From Hippopus hippopus (lineage: Eukaryota; Mollusca; Bivalvia; Cardiida; Cardiidae): DNA of 64,000 nucleotides. Both the position numbers and the translations under genes were made by a program. The DNA lies in contig OX328112.1 in assembly GCA_946811185.2 (NCBI GenBank), forward strand, positions 17,155,215 through 17,219,214, in the 5' to 3' direction. The stretch's first letter is position 1, and every line of letters begins with the position of its first letter. Of this stretch, positions 32,171-43,993 are shown piece by piece. The notes below the pieces were generated by a model. That model did not search any database. It was not told the origin of the DNA and worked only from the letters and a program-made list of their open reading frames with translations.

Positions 32171-33332
32171 AGGGGTCTTTATTCTTGTCTTCTTTCTTTG
32201 TATTAGTGTCTAAAACCTTTCTCTTTAACTTTTATTCCAGTGCTATCACTGTCAGACAAGAAGGCCTGACCTTCAGCCCCCCCCCCTTTGCTATAGATCC
32301 ATATTTTTATTTCATTTAACAACCTTTTTTTTTTCCCCACTCATGAACAGAGATTTTAGCTTCCATTTATTGTTTTTCTCTGAGAGTTGTGTAAATTCAC
32401 AGTTTAAATTCATTATCAAACATGGGCAGGCAGTTTGAAGTGCCTCTGATCGAACGATGCTACATTGACCTTTGTAAAGTCATGGGTTTTCACATTTTTT
32501 GGCAATCTATTTTTTATGTCAGTTAATTTTTAGAGAAGTATTACCTCATAATTTGACATGAGTTTGTCATTTAGAATAACAGATAACTTTAAAATCTGTC
32601 ACCTTACACTAGGTAAAAGGATAAATACCTTTAATACGTATTCATAAATGACTCGCCAACTTGATTTTTGTGACAAACAGAGCCGCGTGTGTCCTTCACA
32701 TTTGATACTTACCGTGTTTATCAAAGCCCGTATTTCTGCAGGATGCATGCAAGCTAATTTATATGAAGCTTTAGACGATAACTTCATGCTTCAGATTGAT
32801 ATTTGGGCAGATATTTTTGAGCGTCAAAGACGAGTCATTTCAAATTTCCAAGTGTCAAAACCCGGGGTCCAGGGTCAAATGCTGAGTTTTGAACTTTTGT
32901 CAAGACAACATGGACAATAATTTTTAGGTAATTTTTCCAGCCAATTTCCTGTTTGTTGTCCACTATGTTCAATCCAAGTAAGTGATTAATTAGTCACATA
33001 ACTAAGCACTAAAAAACCAGTATTCATGTTTTGGGACCAAGCAAGTTCCAGCATCGAGTACAATCAACTCCATGATTTCTCAATCGATTATTGCAATCCA
33101 AAAACCAACTGACTTTCAACTACAATCGATCACTGGCCTACCACTATCTGCTATCATATTTTGACAAAACATAATAGTTGAAACGGATGACTATCAAACC
33201 TACCCAACAATAACCAAGACCATGAAAATACCAAAAATAAAAAAGAGTTTCCGATTCATAGCTTTTTTCAACACAGTTTCAGACATATCACTGAAGTCGG
33301 CGCAACTGTTCACTCGCTTCTTCTACCAGCAC

Positions 33333-34245
33333 CAGGAGTGTGGAAATCCTTGAAATTTTTACTTGTCCACAGACAAGTAAATGAAAAAAATCCACTTGTC
33401 CGCCAGTGCAGCTTACTTGTCCAACAAAACAAAAAGGTTTAAATGGTATTCAACCATGGGAATCTTTCTACAGGAACCCTTTCAACCACGCCTTGTTAAA
33501 AACACCATGTCTTTTTTGTCATATTCCTTGTCAGGTCTAACAAAAAATATCTGTGTTTTGGGTTTCGGTCCGAGAAGATGCTGTCGGTAGGAGTTTTTTC
33601 TAAGCAGGGTCCAGAAACCCTATACACATTTTCTGATAGGCCTCATGGTCCGTTTTATATTTATATTTCTCACATTCTGTTTGCTTCAAAGATTTTATCA
33701 AAAAAAAAAACTGCCAATTTTCTCTGATTTTATACATTAATTGATCGCCAAGTCGCAAATCTGTTTTGGTTTGAGACGGTTCAGGCAGAGGAGATATGGG
33801 TTAAACGATGACCCATTCGTACCTAAGCTGTACCATCAGATCAAAGGTGAAAATATTCACGTTTGAGTCATAGTCTTAAAAGCCCTTGGAACCTGTGCTA
33901 AAATGATGATTAGAAAAATATTTTTATAAATAATGATGATCAGGACATCATTCATTTTTTTTTTCGAAGCAAAAATATCATCGTGCAAAAACAGCCGCAT
34001 ATTATGCCAACCCTTTCGCATGCTGTGAATGTGGAGGTAGACCAAATGTGTATTTTGGGTTTCAAGAAATCAGGGATCATCTCAAGCTGCTGTTTATCAT
34101 TCGAGCTGTCATTTTGGACAAAGGGTAAGCAACTGTTTTTCACTGTGTAATGAATACAGCAGTCCGCGGACAACTGGATTGAAAGAAACTAACTTGTCTG
34201 ACGCCATAATTTTTCCAAGTTGGACGTAGGATTTCCACACCCCTG
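33333..34245. mobile_element. second hAT-like foldback-ended element
   Basis: Left CAGGAGTGTGGAAATCC and right (reverse complement) CAGGGGTGTGGAAATCC are inverted. The subterminal motif ACTTGTCC recurs several times near both ends. I see no clear 8-bp duplication. Confidence 0.6.
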
Positions 34246-34586
34246 CAGTGAGAAAGGGCTAGACTTAGGTTGTAGGGATAAAGTGCAGTCGGTTGCAGAA
34301 TCTGTCGAGCATTCACCCTGAGCAAAGGTTCCAGGTTCAAGTTTTCTATCAACCACATTTTCACCTGAGAGCTTGCTATGGACTTCATGGACCTGCGACA
34401 TTTCGTCGAAAACCAAGTTTGCCGAATATGATTCATAGCTCTGACCCTTACCCTGACATACTGTTGTATAAATCTTCCTCCCAGAGACTGCCTTTCATTA
34501 AATCTAGGAAATTTGCAATCTGTATTTTAAAACATACAGAGATTACGACAACAAAGAATTTCAACAAAATGATGTGCATCAGGCAG

Positions 34587-36965
34587 GGGTGTGCAAATTT
34601 ACAATTTCCCCACTTGTCCACGGGCAAGTTGGACTGACTTTTCCACTTGTCCGCAGTTAAAGTTTACTTGTCCAAATAAATAGAGTAAATCAGTGGTGTA
34701 TTGTAAATTTGTTTTGATGAATCTCACTCTGCCGTCATATGTTCTTAACAAGAGGGCCATGATGGCCCTGTATCGCTCCACTGGCTAATATGTAAAATCC
34801 CTACATGCCAAACATTACAATACTTGGCCAATTGGTTTTGAACACAAGACCCCGGAGACAGTACTAAAACTGGTAGCCCAAGTTCTTATGGTAAGTAACA
34901 AGAAGATTTCTAAAGATTTCAATACAGAAGCCCATGTAAAACTTCTGACCCCTGGAATGGGGTCAAATTCGATCCTAGGGCTATAATTAGGGTACTCTTG
35001 GTAGAGGCCCACTAGATAAAGCCACATGCAAAATTTGGTAACCCTAGGCCATATGACTGAGAACAGGGAGACTTCTAAAGTTTTGTCTATATAAGCCCAT
35101 ATAAAAATTGTGACCCATGGGGCGGGGCCAATTTTGACCCCAGGGCTATAAGTTGGGCACTCTTGGTAGAGGCCCACTAGATAAAGCCACATGCAAAATT
35201 TGGTAGCACTAGGCCTTATGGCTAAGTGCAGGGAGATTTCTAAAGTTTTCTCTATATAAGCCTATGTAAAACTTGTGACCCCCCCCGGGTGGGGTCAAAT
35301 TTGACCCCGGGGCTATAAGTTGGGCACTCTTGGTAGAGACCCACTAGATAAAGCCACATGCAAAATTTCGTAACCCTAGGCCTTATGGCTAGGTACAGGG
35401 CGATTTCTAAAATTTTCTCTATATAAGCCTATGTAAAACTTGCGACTCCCACGACAGGGTCAAATTTGAAGAAACTTGATAGATGTCTACTAGATAAAGC
35501 TACATGCCAAATTTGGTAGCCCTAGGCCTTATGGTTTCTGACAAGAAGATTTTCAAAGATTTCCAATATTTTTAAGTTTTGTTGCCATGGCAACCAGAGT
35601 TTTTGAAGGAATTAAATTCTTTCAAGAAATTCTGAAGAGGACCATGGCAGGATCATTTCTGTGAAGTTTCATCAAAATTGGCTGGGTAGTTTCAGAGAAG
35701 AAGATGTTTTAAAAAAAGTTAACACACGGACGGACGGACGCACGCACGACGGACAACGGGCCATGACATTAGCCCGCTGGCCTTTGGCCAGTGGAGCTAA
35801 AAACAATATGGGTAAAAAAAGAAGTTGCTTGTAACTTTCTCTTATGGGACCAGGTTCAGAGCAACATACTTCCAACCTGATAACCAGTAGAATTACCACT
35901 TCACTGTCAGTTTCAGACGCTTATTAGCTTCCACTTCTTGTTTTACAGAGAGATTTATGTAAAAGCACCATTTAAAATCATTATTAATGCCAGAAAGACA
36001 GTTTGAAATGCCTTTGATCGGACGATGTCAAACCCACCTTTATTGTGTCATGGGTTTTCACGGTTTTTGTAGCGATCTGTGTTTCACGCAAGTTAATTTC
36101 TGGAGTGGAATTTCTGCATAATTTGGCTTAAATTTGTCAATTAGGGTTGCATTTAATTTCAAATCTGTAATTTTACACTAGATAAGTGGATAATGTCATA
36201 AATAAATTTACATAAACAACATACCACCTTGATAAGCTGTGAGAGGGAGCAACAGAGTTTTGATCTTTCAAATATAATGCAGAGACATGACTTGTAGCCT
36301 GTAGATTCTCTATTGCTTTAGTTTTGGAGCGATTTCTGTCTAACTTGTGCCAATTGGCGCCACTGGCAATCGACAATGGGAGACATGAAGCCTGTGTGTG
36401 CCTGCATGTTTCACTTTAAATTTCTGTGTGTGATTGTTCAATTAAATGCGTGAATTACACAAATATGTATGTGAATTGGAAGGCTGAGATTTTCCCAAGA
36501 ACAGAGCTCAGGTAGTATCCGCAGACTACGGAAACATTCTACAAACATGACAGTAGCGTATTGGAACTATCGTCCTATTGGTGCCAATTAAAGGCAGCAG
36601 ATCTCACGGCCAATTTGTCCGTTTGGTGCAATAAAAACCCCGTCACAACTATTTTACTAGGCATCATATTTACTACAACACCGCATATTTGCCTTGATAC
36701 GGCCAATAGATAGCTTGTTTTCCATAGCAACTACCTCAAACGAAAGGCCTCCCACAGGTACAATAGGTTGTAATGTAAGAGAGTGTATTTCTACAAAGTA
36801 CAGACGTCGATTATGCAAAAGCTTGAATAAATAGAGCGTTTGAGGATCATCATTGATATAAATATGGCATTATCTTATTATGTATGGCTCCAAAATTCAC
36901 TTGTCTGAGGACAAGCGCTCTGGAAAAATCTACTTGTCCGCCTGCAAAAATTCCCGAGCCAGACA
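34587..36965. mobile_element. composite: third hAT-like left end, other element nested inside
   Basis: CAGGGGTGTGCAAATTT at 34587 and ACTTGTCC blocks at 34611-34675 match the 33333 element. ACTTGTC blocks also occur at 36899-36945. Between lie the 34749-35803 element and a segment (35905-36200) homologous to 32340-32640 in the hAT-like element (GGCAGTTTGAAGTGCC versus AGACAGTTTGAAATGCC; GTCATGGGTTTTCAC in both). Confidence 0.5.
34749..35803. mobile_element. element with internal 166-bp repeats
   Basis: Bounded by CAAGAGGGCCATGATGGCCC and GGCCAGTGGAGCTAAAAA. Internal units marked by GGGCTATAAGTTGGGCACTC start at 34978, 35143 and 35310 (165 and 167 bp apart). TTGCCATGGCAACCAGAG and a (GGAC)n run precede the right end. 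Confidence 0.75.
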
Positions 36966-38914
36966 AGCCAGGCATAGGAATAGATAACTGACACAGCAAA
37001 CTTGGCACACTGAAAATAAACTCTGTATCCCTAGACCCCCACCTAGTTACAGGATTTACTAGACAGCCTATATATTGCTAAGGTGAACTTACCGTCAGTC
37101 TGAAGGTTTGCTCCGGTGTTATTTTTGTGATTGGGTCTCCGCAACCCTTCCAAGGTTTTCCATGACGCACAAATCCTGCGTCAATGACGCGATTTTAACT
37201 CAAATGACACCCAAAATAAATAACTGTGTGTCACCAATGACGCAACTTTCCAAAATCTAAATTATCTGGGAAATGGAATAAATCGTCACAAATCCAAGTC
37301 TGTTATTGCTTCACTATCAGACAAACACCGTTCTTTTTTTTAACTACTGGGTCTATTTTAGATATAAGTGGTTTTCCGGTAATTTATTTATAGAGTAAGA
37401 CTGGTTTACACACTATTACCATAAAGTACAGTGGACAGTTGTCGTAAATACGGGCACAGTCAAAGTCTTAGTTGGGTTCTCTGTAATTTATAGCTTATTT
37501 TACACGACTTCCGGTAGATAAAGGTACACATTACCAGTCTGTTCTGTTCGCGGAAAATGATGTCACGACGAAGTAAACTGTAGCATTCTCTTTAGTCGTA
37601 CTGCTTCCAACAGCTGCCGATCAAGCCACATTAAGTAGCCATTTGGACGAGAATGTATCGTCTGTCAAAAATTGAAGTCAAGCTTTCCGTCAGAAATGAC
37701 TTAAAGACTTTACTTTCTTGGAGTTTAAAGGTGAAATGTATTGTAATCTGCTTGAGACGAAGAGACCCATTTGTTTTGACTCCCAAAGTTAAAGAAATGA
37801 CCCGCAACTACAGAGGCAGGGGGTCACAATGACCCCCAAATTTTAATGCTGAGGGAAAACCCTGCCTTCACAGCAGCCCTTCTTCAAAAGTATCTTACCG
37901 GTCATTTCTCAGTCGGCTTAATGTGTCTTTCATCTGCTTGTCAGCTATGAAAGTGGACATGAATCGATAGATAAATGATTTAACTTCACATTGACACCAA
38001 GTTTTGTGCAAGGTTTTCATTGATCCTTTTGTAATTTACCATTTATTTGACATATACACATCTGGCAAATTTGTAAACAAACACTCATTATAAATTCAGT
38101 TAACTGTGCACGCGTGGTCAATTTGATTTGAAAAAATGATATTGTGTGATCGGCAAATTAAGCGATAACTACGACTCCTCGTAAATGAAATACATCCAGT
38201 ACATTTAGTTTTTCTTTTAATGCCCAAGCTGATAACACAGAAGCCGATAAATTGTGAAAAAAAGAACTTTACTGTACCAGAAGTGACTTTCGAAACATGA
38301 ACAGTAAATGTCAAGCCTAGTTTCGACTTCCTTGGAAGTAGGTCAATGGATATTTACATTCCGAAATAATGGAATTACAAGGAGGTAACACTGTCATTTT
38401 TAATTATTTCGGTATTTTTGTAAAGATTAATCATTAGTCTATCGATTCAAGACCTTCTTGTTCACTGACAAAGAAAAGATCGACGCATACGGCCATTTGA
38501 AACGATGCCGGTATTTTATTCTTTCACTCCAGATGGGTCATAAGAGTGGCTGCTGCGGGGGCTAGCTGAGAAACAATCACAAATATAACATCGGAGCTAG
38601 TCCCCGAATCGGGGTTAAGGTGAACTCAATCCCGACAAGAACATAAACCTGTATTTTCCAAATTCGACCCAACCATTCATAGAATAAGTACCGTTTGGGT
38701 GAAAAAAAATGAGAAACAATGCATTTCAGTCTTATGCTCGTCATGCCGAATTCAAAAGCATTCAAACTCTTCAGATTATTAGCTTGCCATGGCTCTCAGA
38801 GAATGCGCCCCCACCCACTTCATCTAGTAACACTTGGAAAACAAAGAATACTGAGAAAATTTTCACAATTTTCAATACAGGAGATTCGAGGTTTTAACAA
38901 TTTATATTACTTAC
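36966..38914. other. repeat-poor DNA, probable upstream intron
   Basis: No family A or B copies. A block around 37130-37260 (AATCCTGCGTCAATGACGCG) shares TGACGC-rich sequence with 30660-30700. No convincing coding frame. Confidence 0.35.
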
Positions 38915-39040
38915 CGAAAGCAGGAGCTTTCGTGCAACATAAGCCTTGTTGAAGTATGGACTCAAATTAGTCGAAAGCACCTCACTTTAACTTGAAATTC
39001 TTTTCGAAAATTTTGCTTTCTCTAAGAGTTCAAACTTCCA
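38915..39040 (-). other. candidate non-coding exon 1 of beta-catenin
   Basis: On the minus strand, CTCCTGCTTTCG|gtaagtaa forms a near-ideal splice donor (exon end 38915). Upstream is unique, less AT-rich DNA with promoter-like motifs. The gene to be served must lie on the minus strand at lower coordinates, and beta-catenin is the only one visible; it needs an upstream 5' exon. This linkage is inference. Confidence 0.4.
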
Positions 39041-39125
39041 AGATGGCGAATATTGAATTAGTCAGTACGCATGCGTAAATGACTCGAGAGCACCTGTTTA
39101 GTCTACTCTCATCTGATTGGTCAAT
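39038..39125 (-). promoter_or_regulatory. promoter-like cluster (YY1-, NRF1- and CCAAT-like motifs)
   Basis: Plus-strand CCAAGATGGCG at 39038-39048 is a YY1-type element (CGCCATCTTGG on the minus strand). ACGCATGCGT at 39067-39076 resembles the palindromic NRF1 site. ATTGG at 39116-39120 is a CCAAT box on the minus strand. The three lie within 85 bp, in one of the few repeat-poor zones of the window. Such clusters typify TATA-less housekeeping promoters. Confidence 0.4.
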
Positions 39126-39140
39126 ACAAAAGCTTGTTTT

Positions 39141-39585
39141 GGCTGTCAAAATAAGGCGGCATACTCCTGACCGTTTGAAATGACCTCGTTATGACCAGAC
39201 GACTGGCCACAAACCCGTGTGTCTTTGGTCACAGACTAGACTGGCTAGTCACAGACATGCAACTCTATAACCACAGCAACCAACTTTCCAATTGAAGACA
39301 GCGGCTTCCAATAACGCACAAGCTTCTGTCTATATTTCTCGCATTTTCAGAGAAGCAGTTAGATCTTCTTGAGAGAAGTTCTAAATAGATCTATAATCAA
39401 TAGATTGAATGGTTGCAGACAACTTAGACAATCATCTTTGATAACATGTTTGCAGGACACTGTTGCTAATTTACAGGACAGACTACATGTCTGGTTTAGG
39501 CCTGTCTGTTTTTCACGTTTACATGGTATGTTCACCAGATCTGCCTCGTAAAGTACAAAAGTGACAATGTCACGCTTGGGAATGG
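39141..39585. other. no gene seen upstream of the promoter-like cluster
   Basis: Unique sequence; the 60-codon open frame at 39369 has no recognisable feature. Confidence 0.35.
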
Positions 39586-39838
39586 TTAAAACAAATTAGC
39601 CATGTACTGGCAAAAAGGAGCTTACTGTGTCTCCATGATGCATGATACCAAGCATGTCATTACATGTTCATGGGTGCATAAAGTCCATTTTGCCAAACAA
39701 CCGACTGAATCATGATGTAGACTGGTCCTTAGTATGCAGAAAATTGACCAATAGCAAAAAGTATAGACTCATGTCAGTCTGCGTGGACTGTGAAGGCTGA
39801 CATGGGTGGAAACTTTTCGCAATGAGGGCCATTCTTCA
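39586..39838 (+). mobile_element. family D element
   Basis: CCATGTACTGGCAAAAAGG, AACCGACTGAATCATGATG, AAAATTGACCAATAGCAAAA and GTCTGCGTGGACTGTGAAGG; also seen at 42586, 43085 and 57690. Confidence 0.6.
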
Positions 39839-40456
39839 GTTATATCCCTTGATTCCTCTCAAATACATGTACTACATTGTTCCTGATAAGGGGATCACTT
39901 GGTTTTTATCCTTGATTTTCTTGTACTACACAGTCATGTTCTTGGGATAATATCTTAGATAAATCTAGTTAGATTGGTGTACAAATCGATATGTAGATAT
40001 TTTCTAATAATTGTGAACAAAATTTGGTTTCATACTTCAAGGGGGCCATATACATATATCATAAATCATGTTACATTTATCGCAACATCCCAAAGGAAAT
40101 CAAGGATAAAAAAAGGGAATACAGGTAAAAGGACCAATCTGTTATTTAGTTTCCTTTATTATTTCATGTTTTCCGGTAGGATATCGAGAAATAGCGGTGA
40201 AAATATTTTTCGATATTCCACGGGTACGACCAGTGAAAATACCGATTTTTATATTCTAGTTACCTAGGTAAAATGCGCGTGACTCACAACCAGATGGAAA
40301 TATGACGTCATTTACCTTACATTTCTCGCGCTCAAGACGTAATACTGTAATATGTTGCTATGCGGAGGGGGTACGCCACGGGGAATAACTGAAAAGACTG
40401 TACTGGATTTTGATAAAGTTCCTCCCAGAAAGGGTTAAAAGCATGAAATAAATAAA
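39839..40456. other. no gene seen
   Basis: AT-rich. A segment with AAATATTTTTCGATATTCC near 40200 resembles parts of the hairpin that follows. Confidence 0.35.
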
Positions 40457-40613
40457 ATATTTGTTTTTTTCGGTGAAAGATCGAAATTTATTTCATCTCG
40501 TGAACATCATCGGTAATATTTTCACGAGTGGCTGCGCAACTCGTGAAAATATTACCGATGATGTTCACGAGATGAAACAAATTTCGATCTTTCACCAAAA
40601 AAAAAACAAATAT
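40457..40613. repeat. long near-perfect hairpin, arms about 74 bp
   Basis: The left arm ends GGTAATATTTTCACGAG at 40528; the loop is TGGCTGCGCAA; the right arm starts CTCGTGAAAATATTACC at 40540. The arms pair out to ATATTTGTTTTTTT / AAAAAAACAAATAT with only a few mismatches. Confidence 0.95.
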
Positions 40614-40959
40614 CCTCTATGTCTTTATCTGCCAAGGGAGATGATTTGATTTATAGGAATGACACCCACTGCATTAAGCCCCCTTTTCACATAGCATGGC
40701 TCAAATATTTTTTGAGGTAGAAATATTAGCAATAAAACTTAGATTGATTTTGTAAAAGTTACACTATAACCTAAATATAGATCTACATATGCAATAATTT
40801 AGGAGTTCATAATACCCGTTCTGTGTTGTTGTTGGTTTGGGTCGTTTATTCATTTACAAGTAACACAATACTGCCAACTTTTAGGTATATTATGCACTTT
40901 CTTGCTACAGGCAATCCGTATACTGTATATAAATAATACCGAAAAAAGAATTGATGATA
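40614..40959. other. no gene seen
   Basis: Unique AT-rich sequence. Confidence 0.35.
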
Positions 40960-41690
40960 AACTCTTTACCAAACGACAAACTTTAGGTATGTAGTTGACC
41001 CCTGCGCTATCTTGCTACAGGTAATCAGAATACTGTACAACTGAAAGAATAATACAAAGAAAAAATGATGTTTAAGTCTTTACCAAACAACAAATTTTAG
41101 ACAAGTCCAATCTGAGAGCATTTGCAGACGGCACAACTAAGTGTTGTACAAATAAGGACTATTTTATTTGGAAAGGTTAAAAAGCATTGTTGGAAAAGGA
41201 GAACACGATTGATACCAGCATTTTCTCTTTCATTAATGTTTTCAAAATTCAAATTTCTCTTGGGTCTTTAAAACTCGGGATTGTGTGACAAAGGGCTAAC
41301 CTTTCACCAAATGACAAACTTTTAGACAAGCACGAATTAAAAGCATTTGCTAACAGAAAATTAAATGTGGCTATGATTATAGAAATTGTCCTTGAGAGGA
41401 AAGAAAACATTGGAACCGGAATTTTCTCCTTCTCCACAATGTTTCCAGACGGCTGTTTTCAGGGTCGTAACAAACTCGAGATTGTTTGATGAAGGGTTAA
41501 GCCTCCCCCACACAGAAAATATTTACAGACGGTACGTTTTGCTCCAAGAATCGGATGAGTTTCAGAAAAAATTAGAGAACACCATTGGAAAATTATTACC
41601 GCTACTTCTCCTTTTCCCACAACACATTCAAAAACCTTCCTACTAACGGTCAGAGAAACACTGAACCGTTTTGTAGAATACTGTGTGAAC
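40960..41690 (-). mobile_element. family A group: end 40960-40995, copies 41071-41300, 41297-41500, decayed 41500-41690
   Basis: TTTACCAAACGACAAAC, GTCTTTACCAAACAACAAAT, CTTTCACCAAATGACAAACT and matching GGGTTAA-type right ends; the cores are partially eroded. Confidence 0.7.
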
Positions 41691-41949
41691 TTTGGATGTT
41701 TGATGATAAACGGATCCCTACAGGTTGAGTAACTATCAAGATAAAGGACTGGAATCTGGCATACTGGGCACTGATTGGTCAGTCCCGTCTGAAAAATCAG
41801 ACGAAATAGAACATGTTCCATTTCGCCTGCTTGACAGATCAGCTAGCAAATCCCCCATTAAAATATGGTCTACACGATCTGATTTAGCATATATGCTGCA
41901 GCAGGTATGAAGAGGCAGATCATGAAAATTAAAGCATGGGGATGCAAGT

Positions 41950-42165
41950 TTAACCCTACAGCTGCTAAGTGCGACTCACTGACCTTTTGCGGACAGTGTA
42001 GATCAAGATCAGACTGCACAGAACGTGCAGTCAGATCTTGGATCTAAACTGTCCGATAAGGAGATATTTTTCTCCAAAGAATAAGTTTTAAATAACATTA
42101 TTCGGGTTTTTATTATTGGCTTGAAAGTTTTATTTAGCTTTTTTAGAAGGATAAGGTTTTATGTA
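41950..42165 (+). mobile_element. family B element, second subfamily
   Basis: TTAACCCTACAGCTGCTAAG at left; the core AGTGTAGATCAAGATCAGAC faces its complement; then GATAAGGAGATATTTTTCTCC; the right end is AGAAGGATAAGGTTT. Confidence 0.8.
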
Positions 42166-42183
42166 AGGATAAAGAACAATTAT

Positions 42184-42448
42184 ATGGCCTGCAACACACG
42201 AAAAGGGGTATTCAGACATTAGCGTAAAGCGTCGTCTCGGATCAGCCTGCGCAGTCTGCGCAGGCTAATCCGAGACGACACTTTACGGCTACATTAGATT
42301 TTGTCGTACAGCAGACTTTTGCAAAACAGAAAATTACGTAAAGAAGGAAAGTGTCGTTTCGGATTAGTCTGCGCGGACTGTGCAGGCTGATCCGGACGGA
42401 AACTTTACGCAAATGTCCAAATGCCCCTTTTCGCGTGTTGCAGGCCAA
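42184..42448. mobile_element. family C nested-hairpin element, copy 1
   Basis: ATGGCCTGCAACACACG at left and CGTGTTGCAGGCCA at right. Each arm of about 100 bp itself folds (TCAGCCTGCGCAGTCTGCGC then AGGCTAATCCGAGACGACAC). GC-rich against the background. Confidence 0.88.
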
Positions 42449-42585
42449 TTATCATTATTGTGAAACGCTCATCGGACTAGGAGCATACGGAGATGCAAAA
42501 CCTTGGAATTACATTTACTCGTTTTCCACAAAAATACAGTTTTCCCCATATTTCACATGCTTGTAACATATTAAATTTTATAAAA

Positions 42586-42775
42586 GAGGGCTTAAGGCAT
42601 CTGCAACAAGTATCAACAAAGTTCTGCATTAGCAGTCCGTGCAGGCTGACCTGGGTCGAAACGTTTTGCTTTTGGTCAATTTTCTGCGTGTCAAAGGACC
42701 ATTCTACCTCATGATTCAGAGGGTTGTCTTTCAAAACGAATTCTATGGATCCATAAGTCTGTGATGACTTGCTTG
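42586..42775. mobile_element. family D element
   Basis: AGCAGTCCGTGCAGGCTGACC, then CAAAGGACCATTC and CTCATGATTCAGAGGGTTG; ends near TTGCTTGGTATAATGCATTA. Confidence 0.55.
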
Positions 42776-42806
42776 GTATAATGCATTACGGAGTAAAACT
42801 GATATT

Positions 42807-43072
42807 AATGGCTTGCAACACGCGAAAAGGGGTATTCGAACATTTGCGTAAAGTGTCTTCTCGGATCAGCCTGTGCATTCCGCGCAGGCTAATCCGAGAT
42901 GGCACTTTACGACTATATTAGATTTTGTGCTACAGTAGACTTGCGTAAAACAGAAAATTACATAAAAACGGAAAGTGTCGTTTCGGATTAGCCTGCGCGG
43001 ACTGCGCAGGCTGATCCGAGACGACACTTTACGCAAATGTCCGAATGCCCCTTTTTGCGTAATGCAGGCCAA
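42807..43072. mobile_element. family C element, copy 2
   Basis: TGGCTTGCAACACGCGAAAAG and GCAGGCCA with the two arm hairpins GCCTGCGCGGACTGCGCAGGC and its left counterpart. Confidence 0.88.
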
Positions 43073-43084
43073 TTTTAATGTTTA

Positions 43085-43255
43085 GTAAATGTACAATCGA
43101 GCCATGCTCTGTGAAAGGGTGGTTTAATGCATCTGGAAAAAGTATTGACCGAGGTTGAAACTTTTCGCTATTAGTCAATTTTCTGTATGTCAAGGAACCA
43201 GTCTACTCGAACCTCATGATTCAGTCAGTTGTTAGACAAAATGAATTTTATGAAT
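43085..43255. mobile_element. family D element
   Basis: GAGCCATGCTCTGTGAAAGG, GTCAATTTTCTGTATGTCAAG and ACCTCATGATTCAGTCAGTTG. Confidence 0.6.
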
Positions 43256-43266
43256 CGATAATTATA

Positions 43267-43530
43267 ACTGGCCTGCAACACGCGAAAAGGGGCATTCGGA
43301 CATTTGCGTAAAGTGTCGCCCCGGATCAGCCTGCGCAGTCCGCGCAGGCTGATCCGAGACGACACTTTCCGATCGTGTGTGATTTTCTGTTGCAAGTCTA
43401 CTGTAGGACAAAATCTAATATTTACGTAAAGTGCCGTCTCGGATTAGCCTGCGCGGACTGCGCAGGCTGATCCGAGATGACACTTTACGCAAATGTCTGA
43501 ATGCCCCTTTTCGCGTGTTGCAAGCCATAT
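43267..43530. mobile_element. family C element, copy 3
   Basis: TGGCCTGCAACACGCGAAAAG to CGCGTGTTGCAAGCCA. The left-arm hairpin TCAGCCTGCGCAGTCCGCGC is perfect. Confidence 0.88.
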
Positions 43531-43837
43531 GATGGCTTGCTTGGTATATATACAACATCACTAAGATGCATTACATTTTTTTTTTCGCACGGTATGACTC
43601 ATATGTTAAGATTAAAAACACACTCACAAGCATTTTCAAATGAAAATTCACTAGAATTAGAGTAAAATACTCTTAAGAATGGAAGCTTTAATTGTGCTTT
43701 GAATCTTTTAATTGTAAGGGAGTTAATTTTGTGCTTTGAATCTTTTAATTGTAAGGGAGTTAATTTTGATGACGATTATCAAAAGTTACATCGATAGCGT
43801 CCCTTTGCCATTTAGGACGTCAGTAACCCACTCTTTA

Positions 43838-43992
43838 TTATACCCCCGCAAAACGAATGTTTTCGGGGGTATACTGGAATCAGCCTGTCTGTCCGTTAGT
43901 CCGTCCGTGTGTCCGTCTGTGTACAAATAATTGCCTGTTTCTGTCAAAGCGCTGGCGGGGGTATTAAGTCACATTCAGTGACAACTCTAGTT
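43838..43992 (+). mobile_element. family E element, short form
   Basis: The hairpin TATACCCCCGCAAAACG...CGGGGGTATA, a (GTCC)n run and GCGCTGGCGGGGGTATTAAG, ending AACTCTAG. The internal part is deleted relative to 28426-28786. Confidence 0.85.
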
Positions 43993-43993
43993 T

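Larger units (their letters stand above)
31531..33146. mobile_element. non-autonomous hAT-like element with 8-bp target duplication
   Basis: The left end TAGTGTTGGGCAATCGATTT and right end (reverse complement) TAGTGGTAGGCCAGTGATCG form imperfect inverted repeats. TCTGCTAT occurs at 31523-31530 and again at 33147-33154, a perfect 8-bp target duplication as in hAT. Length is 1616 bp. No transposase frame. A family A copy is nested inside. Confidence 0.8.

Noticed and set aside
34293..34637. 114-codon plus-strand open frame
   Set aside because: It spans the end of one hAT-like element and the start of another, with no transposase motif.
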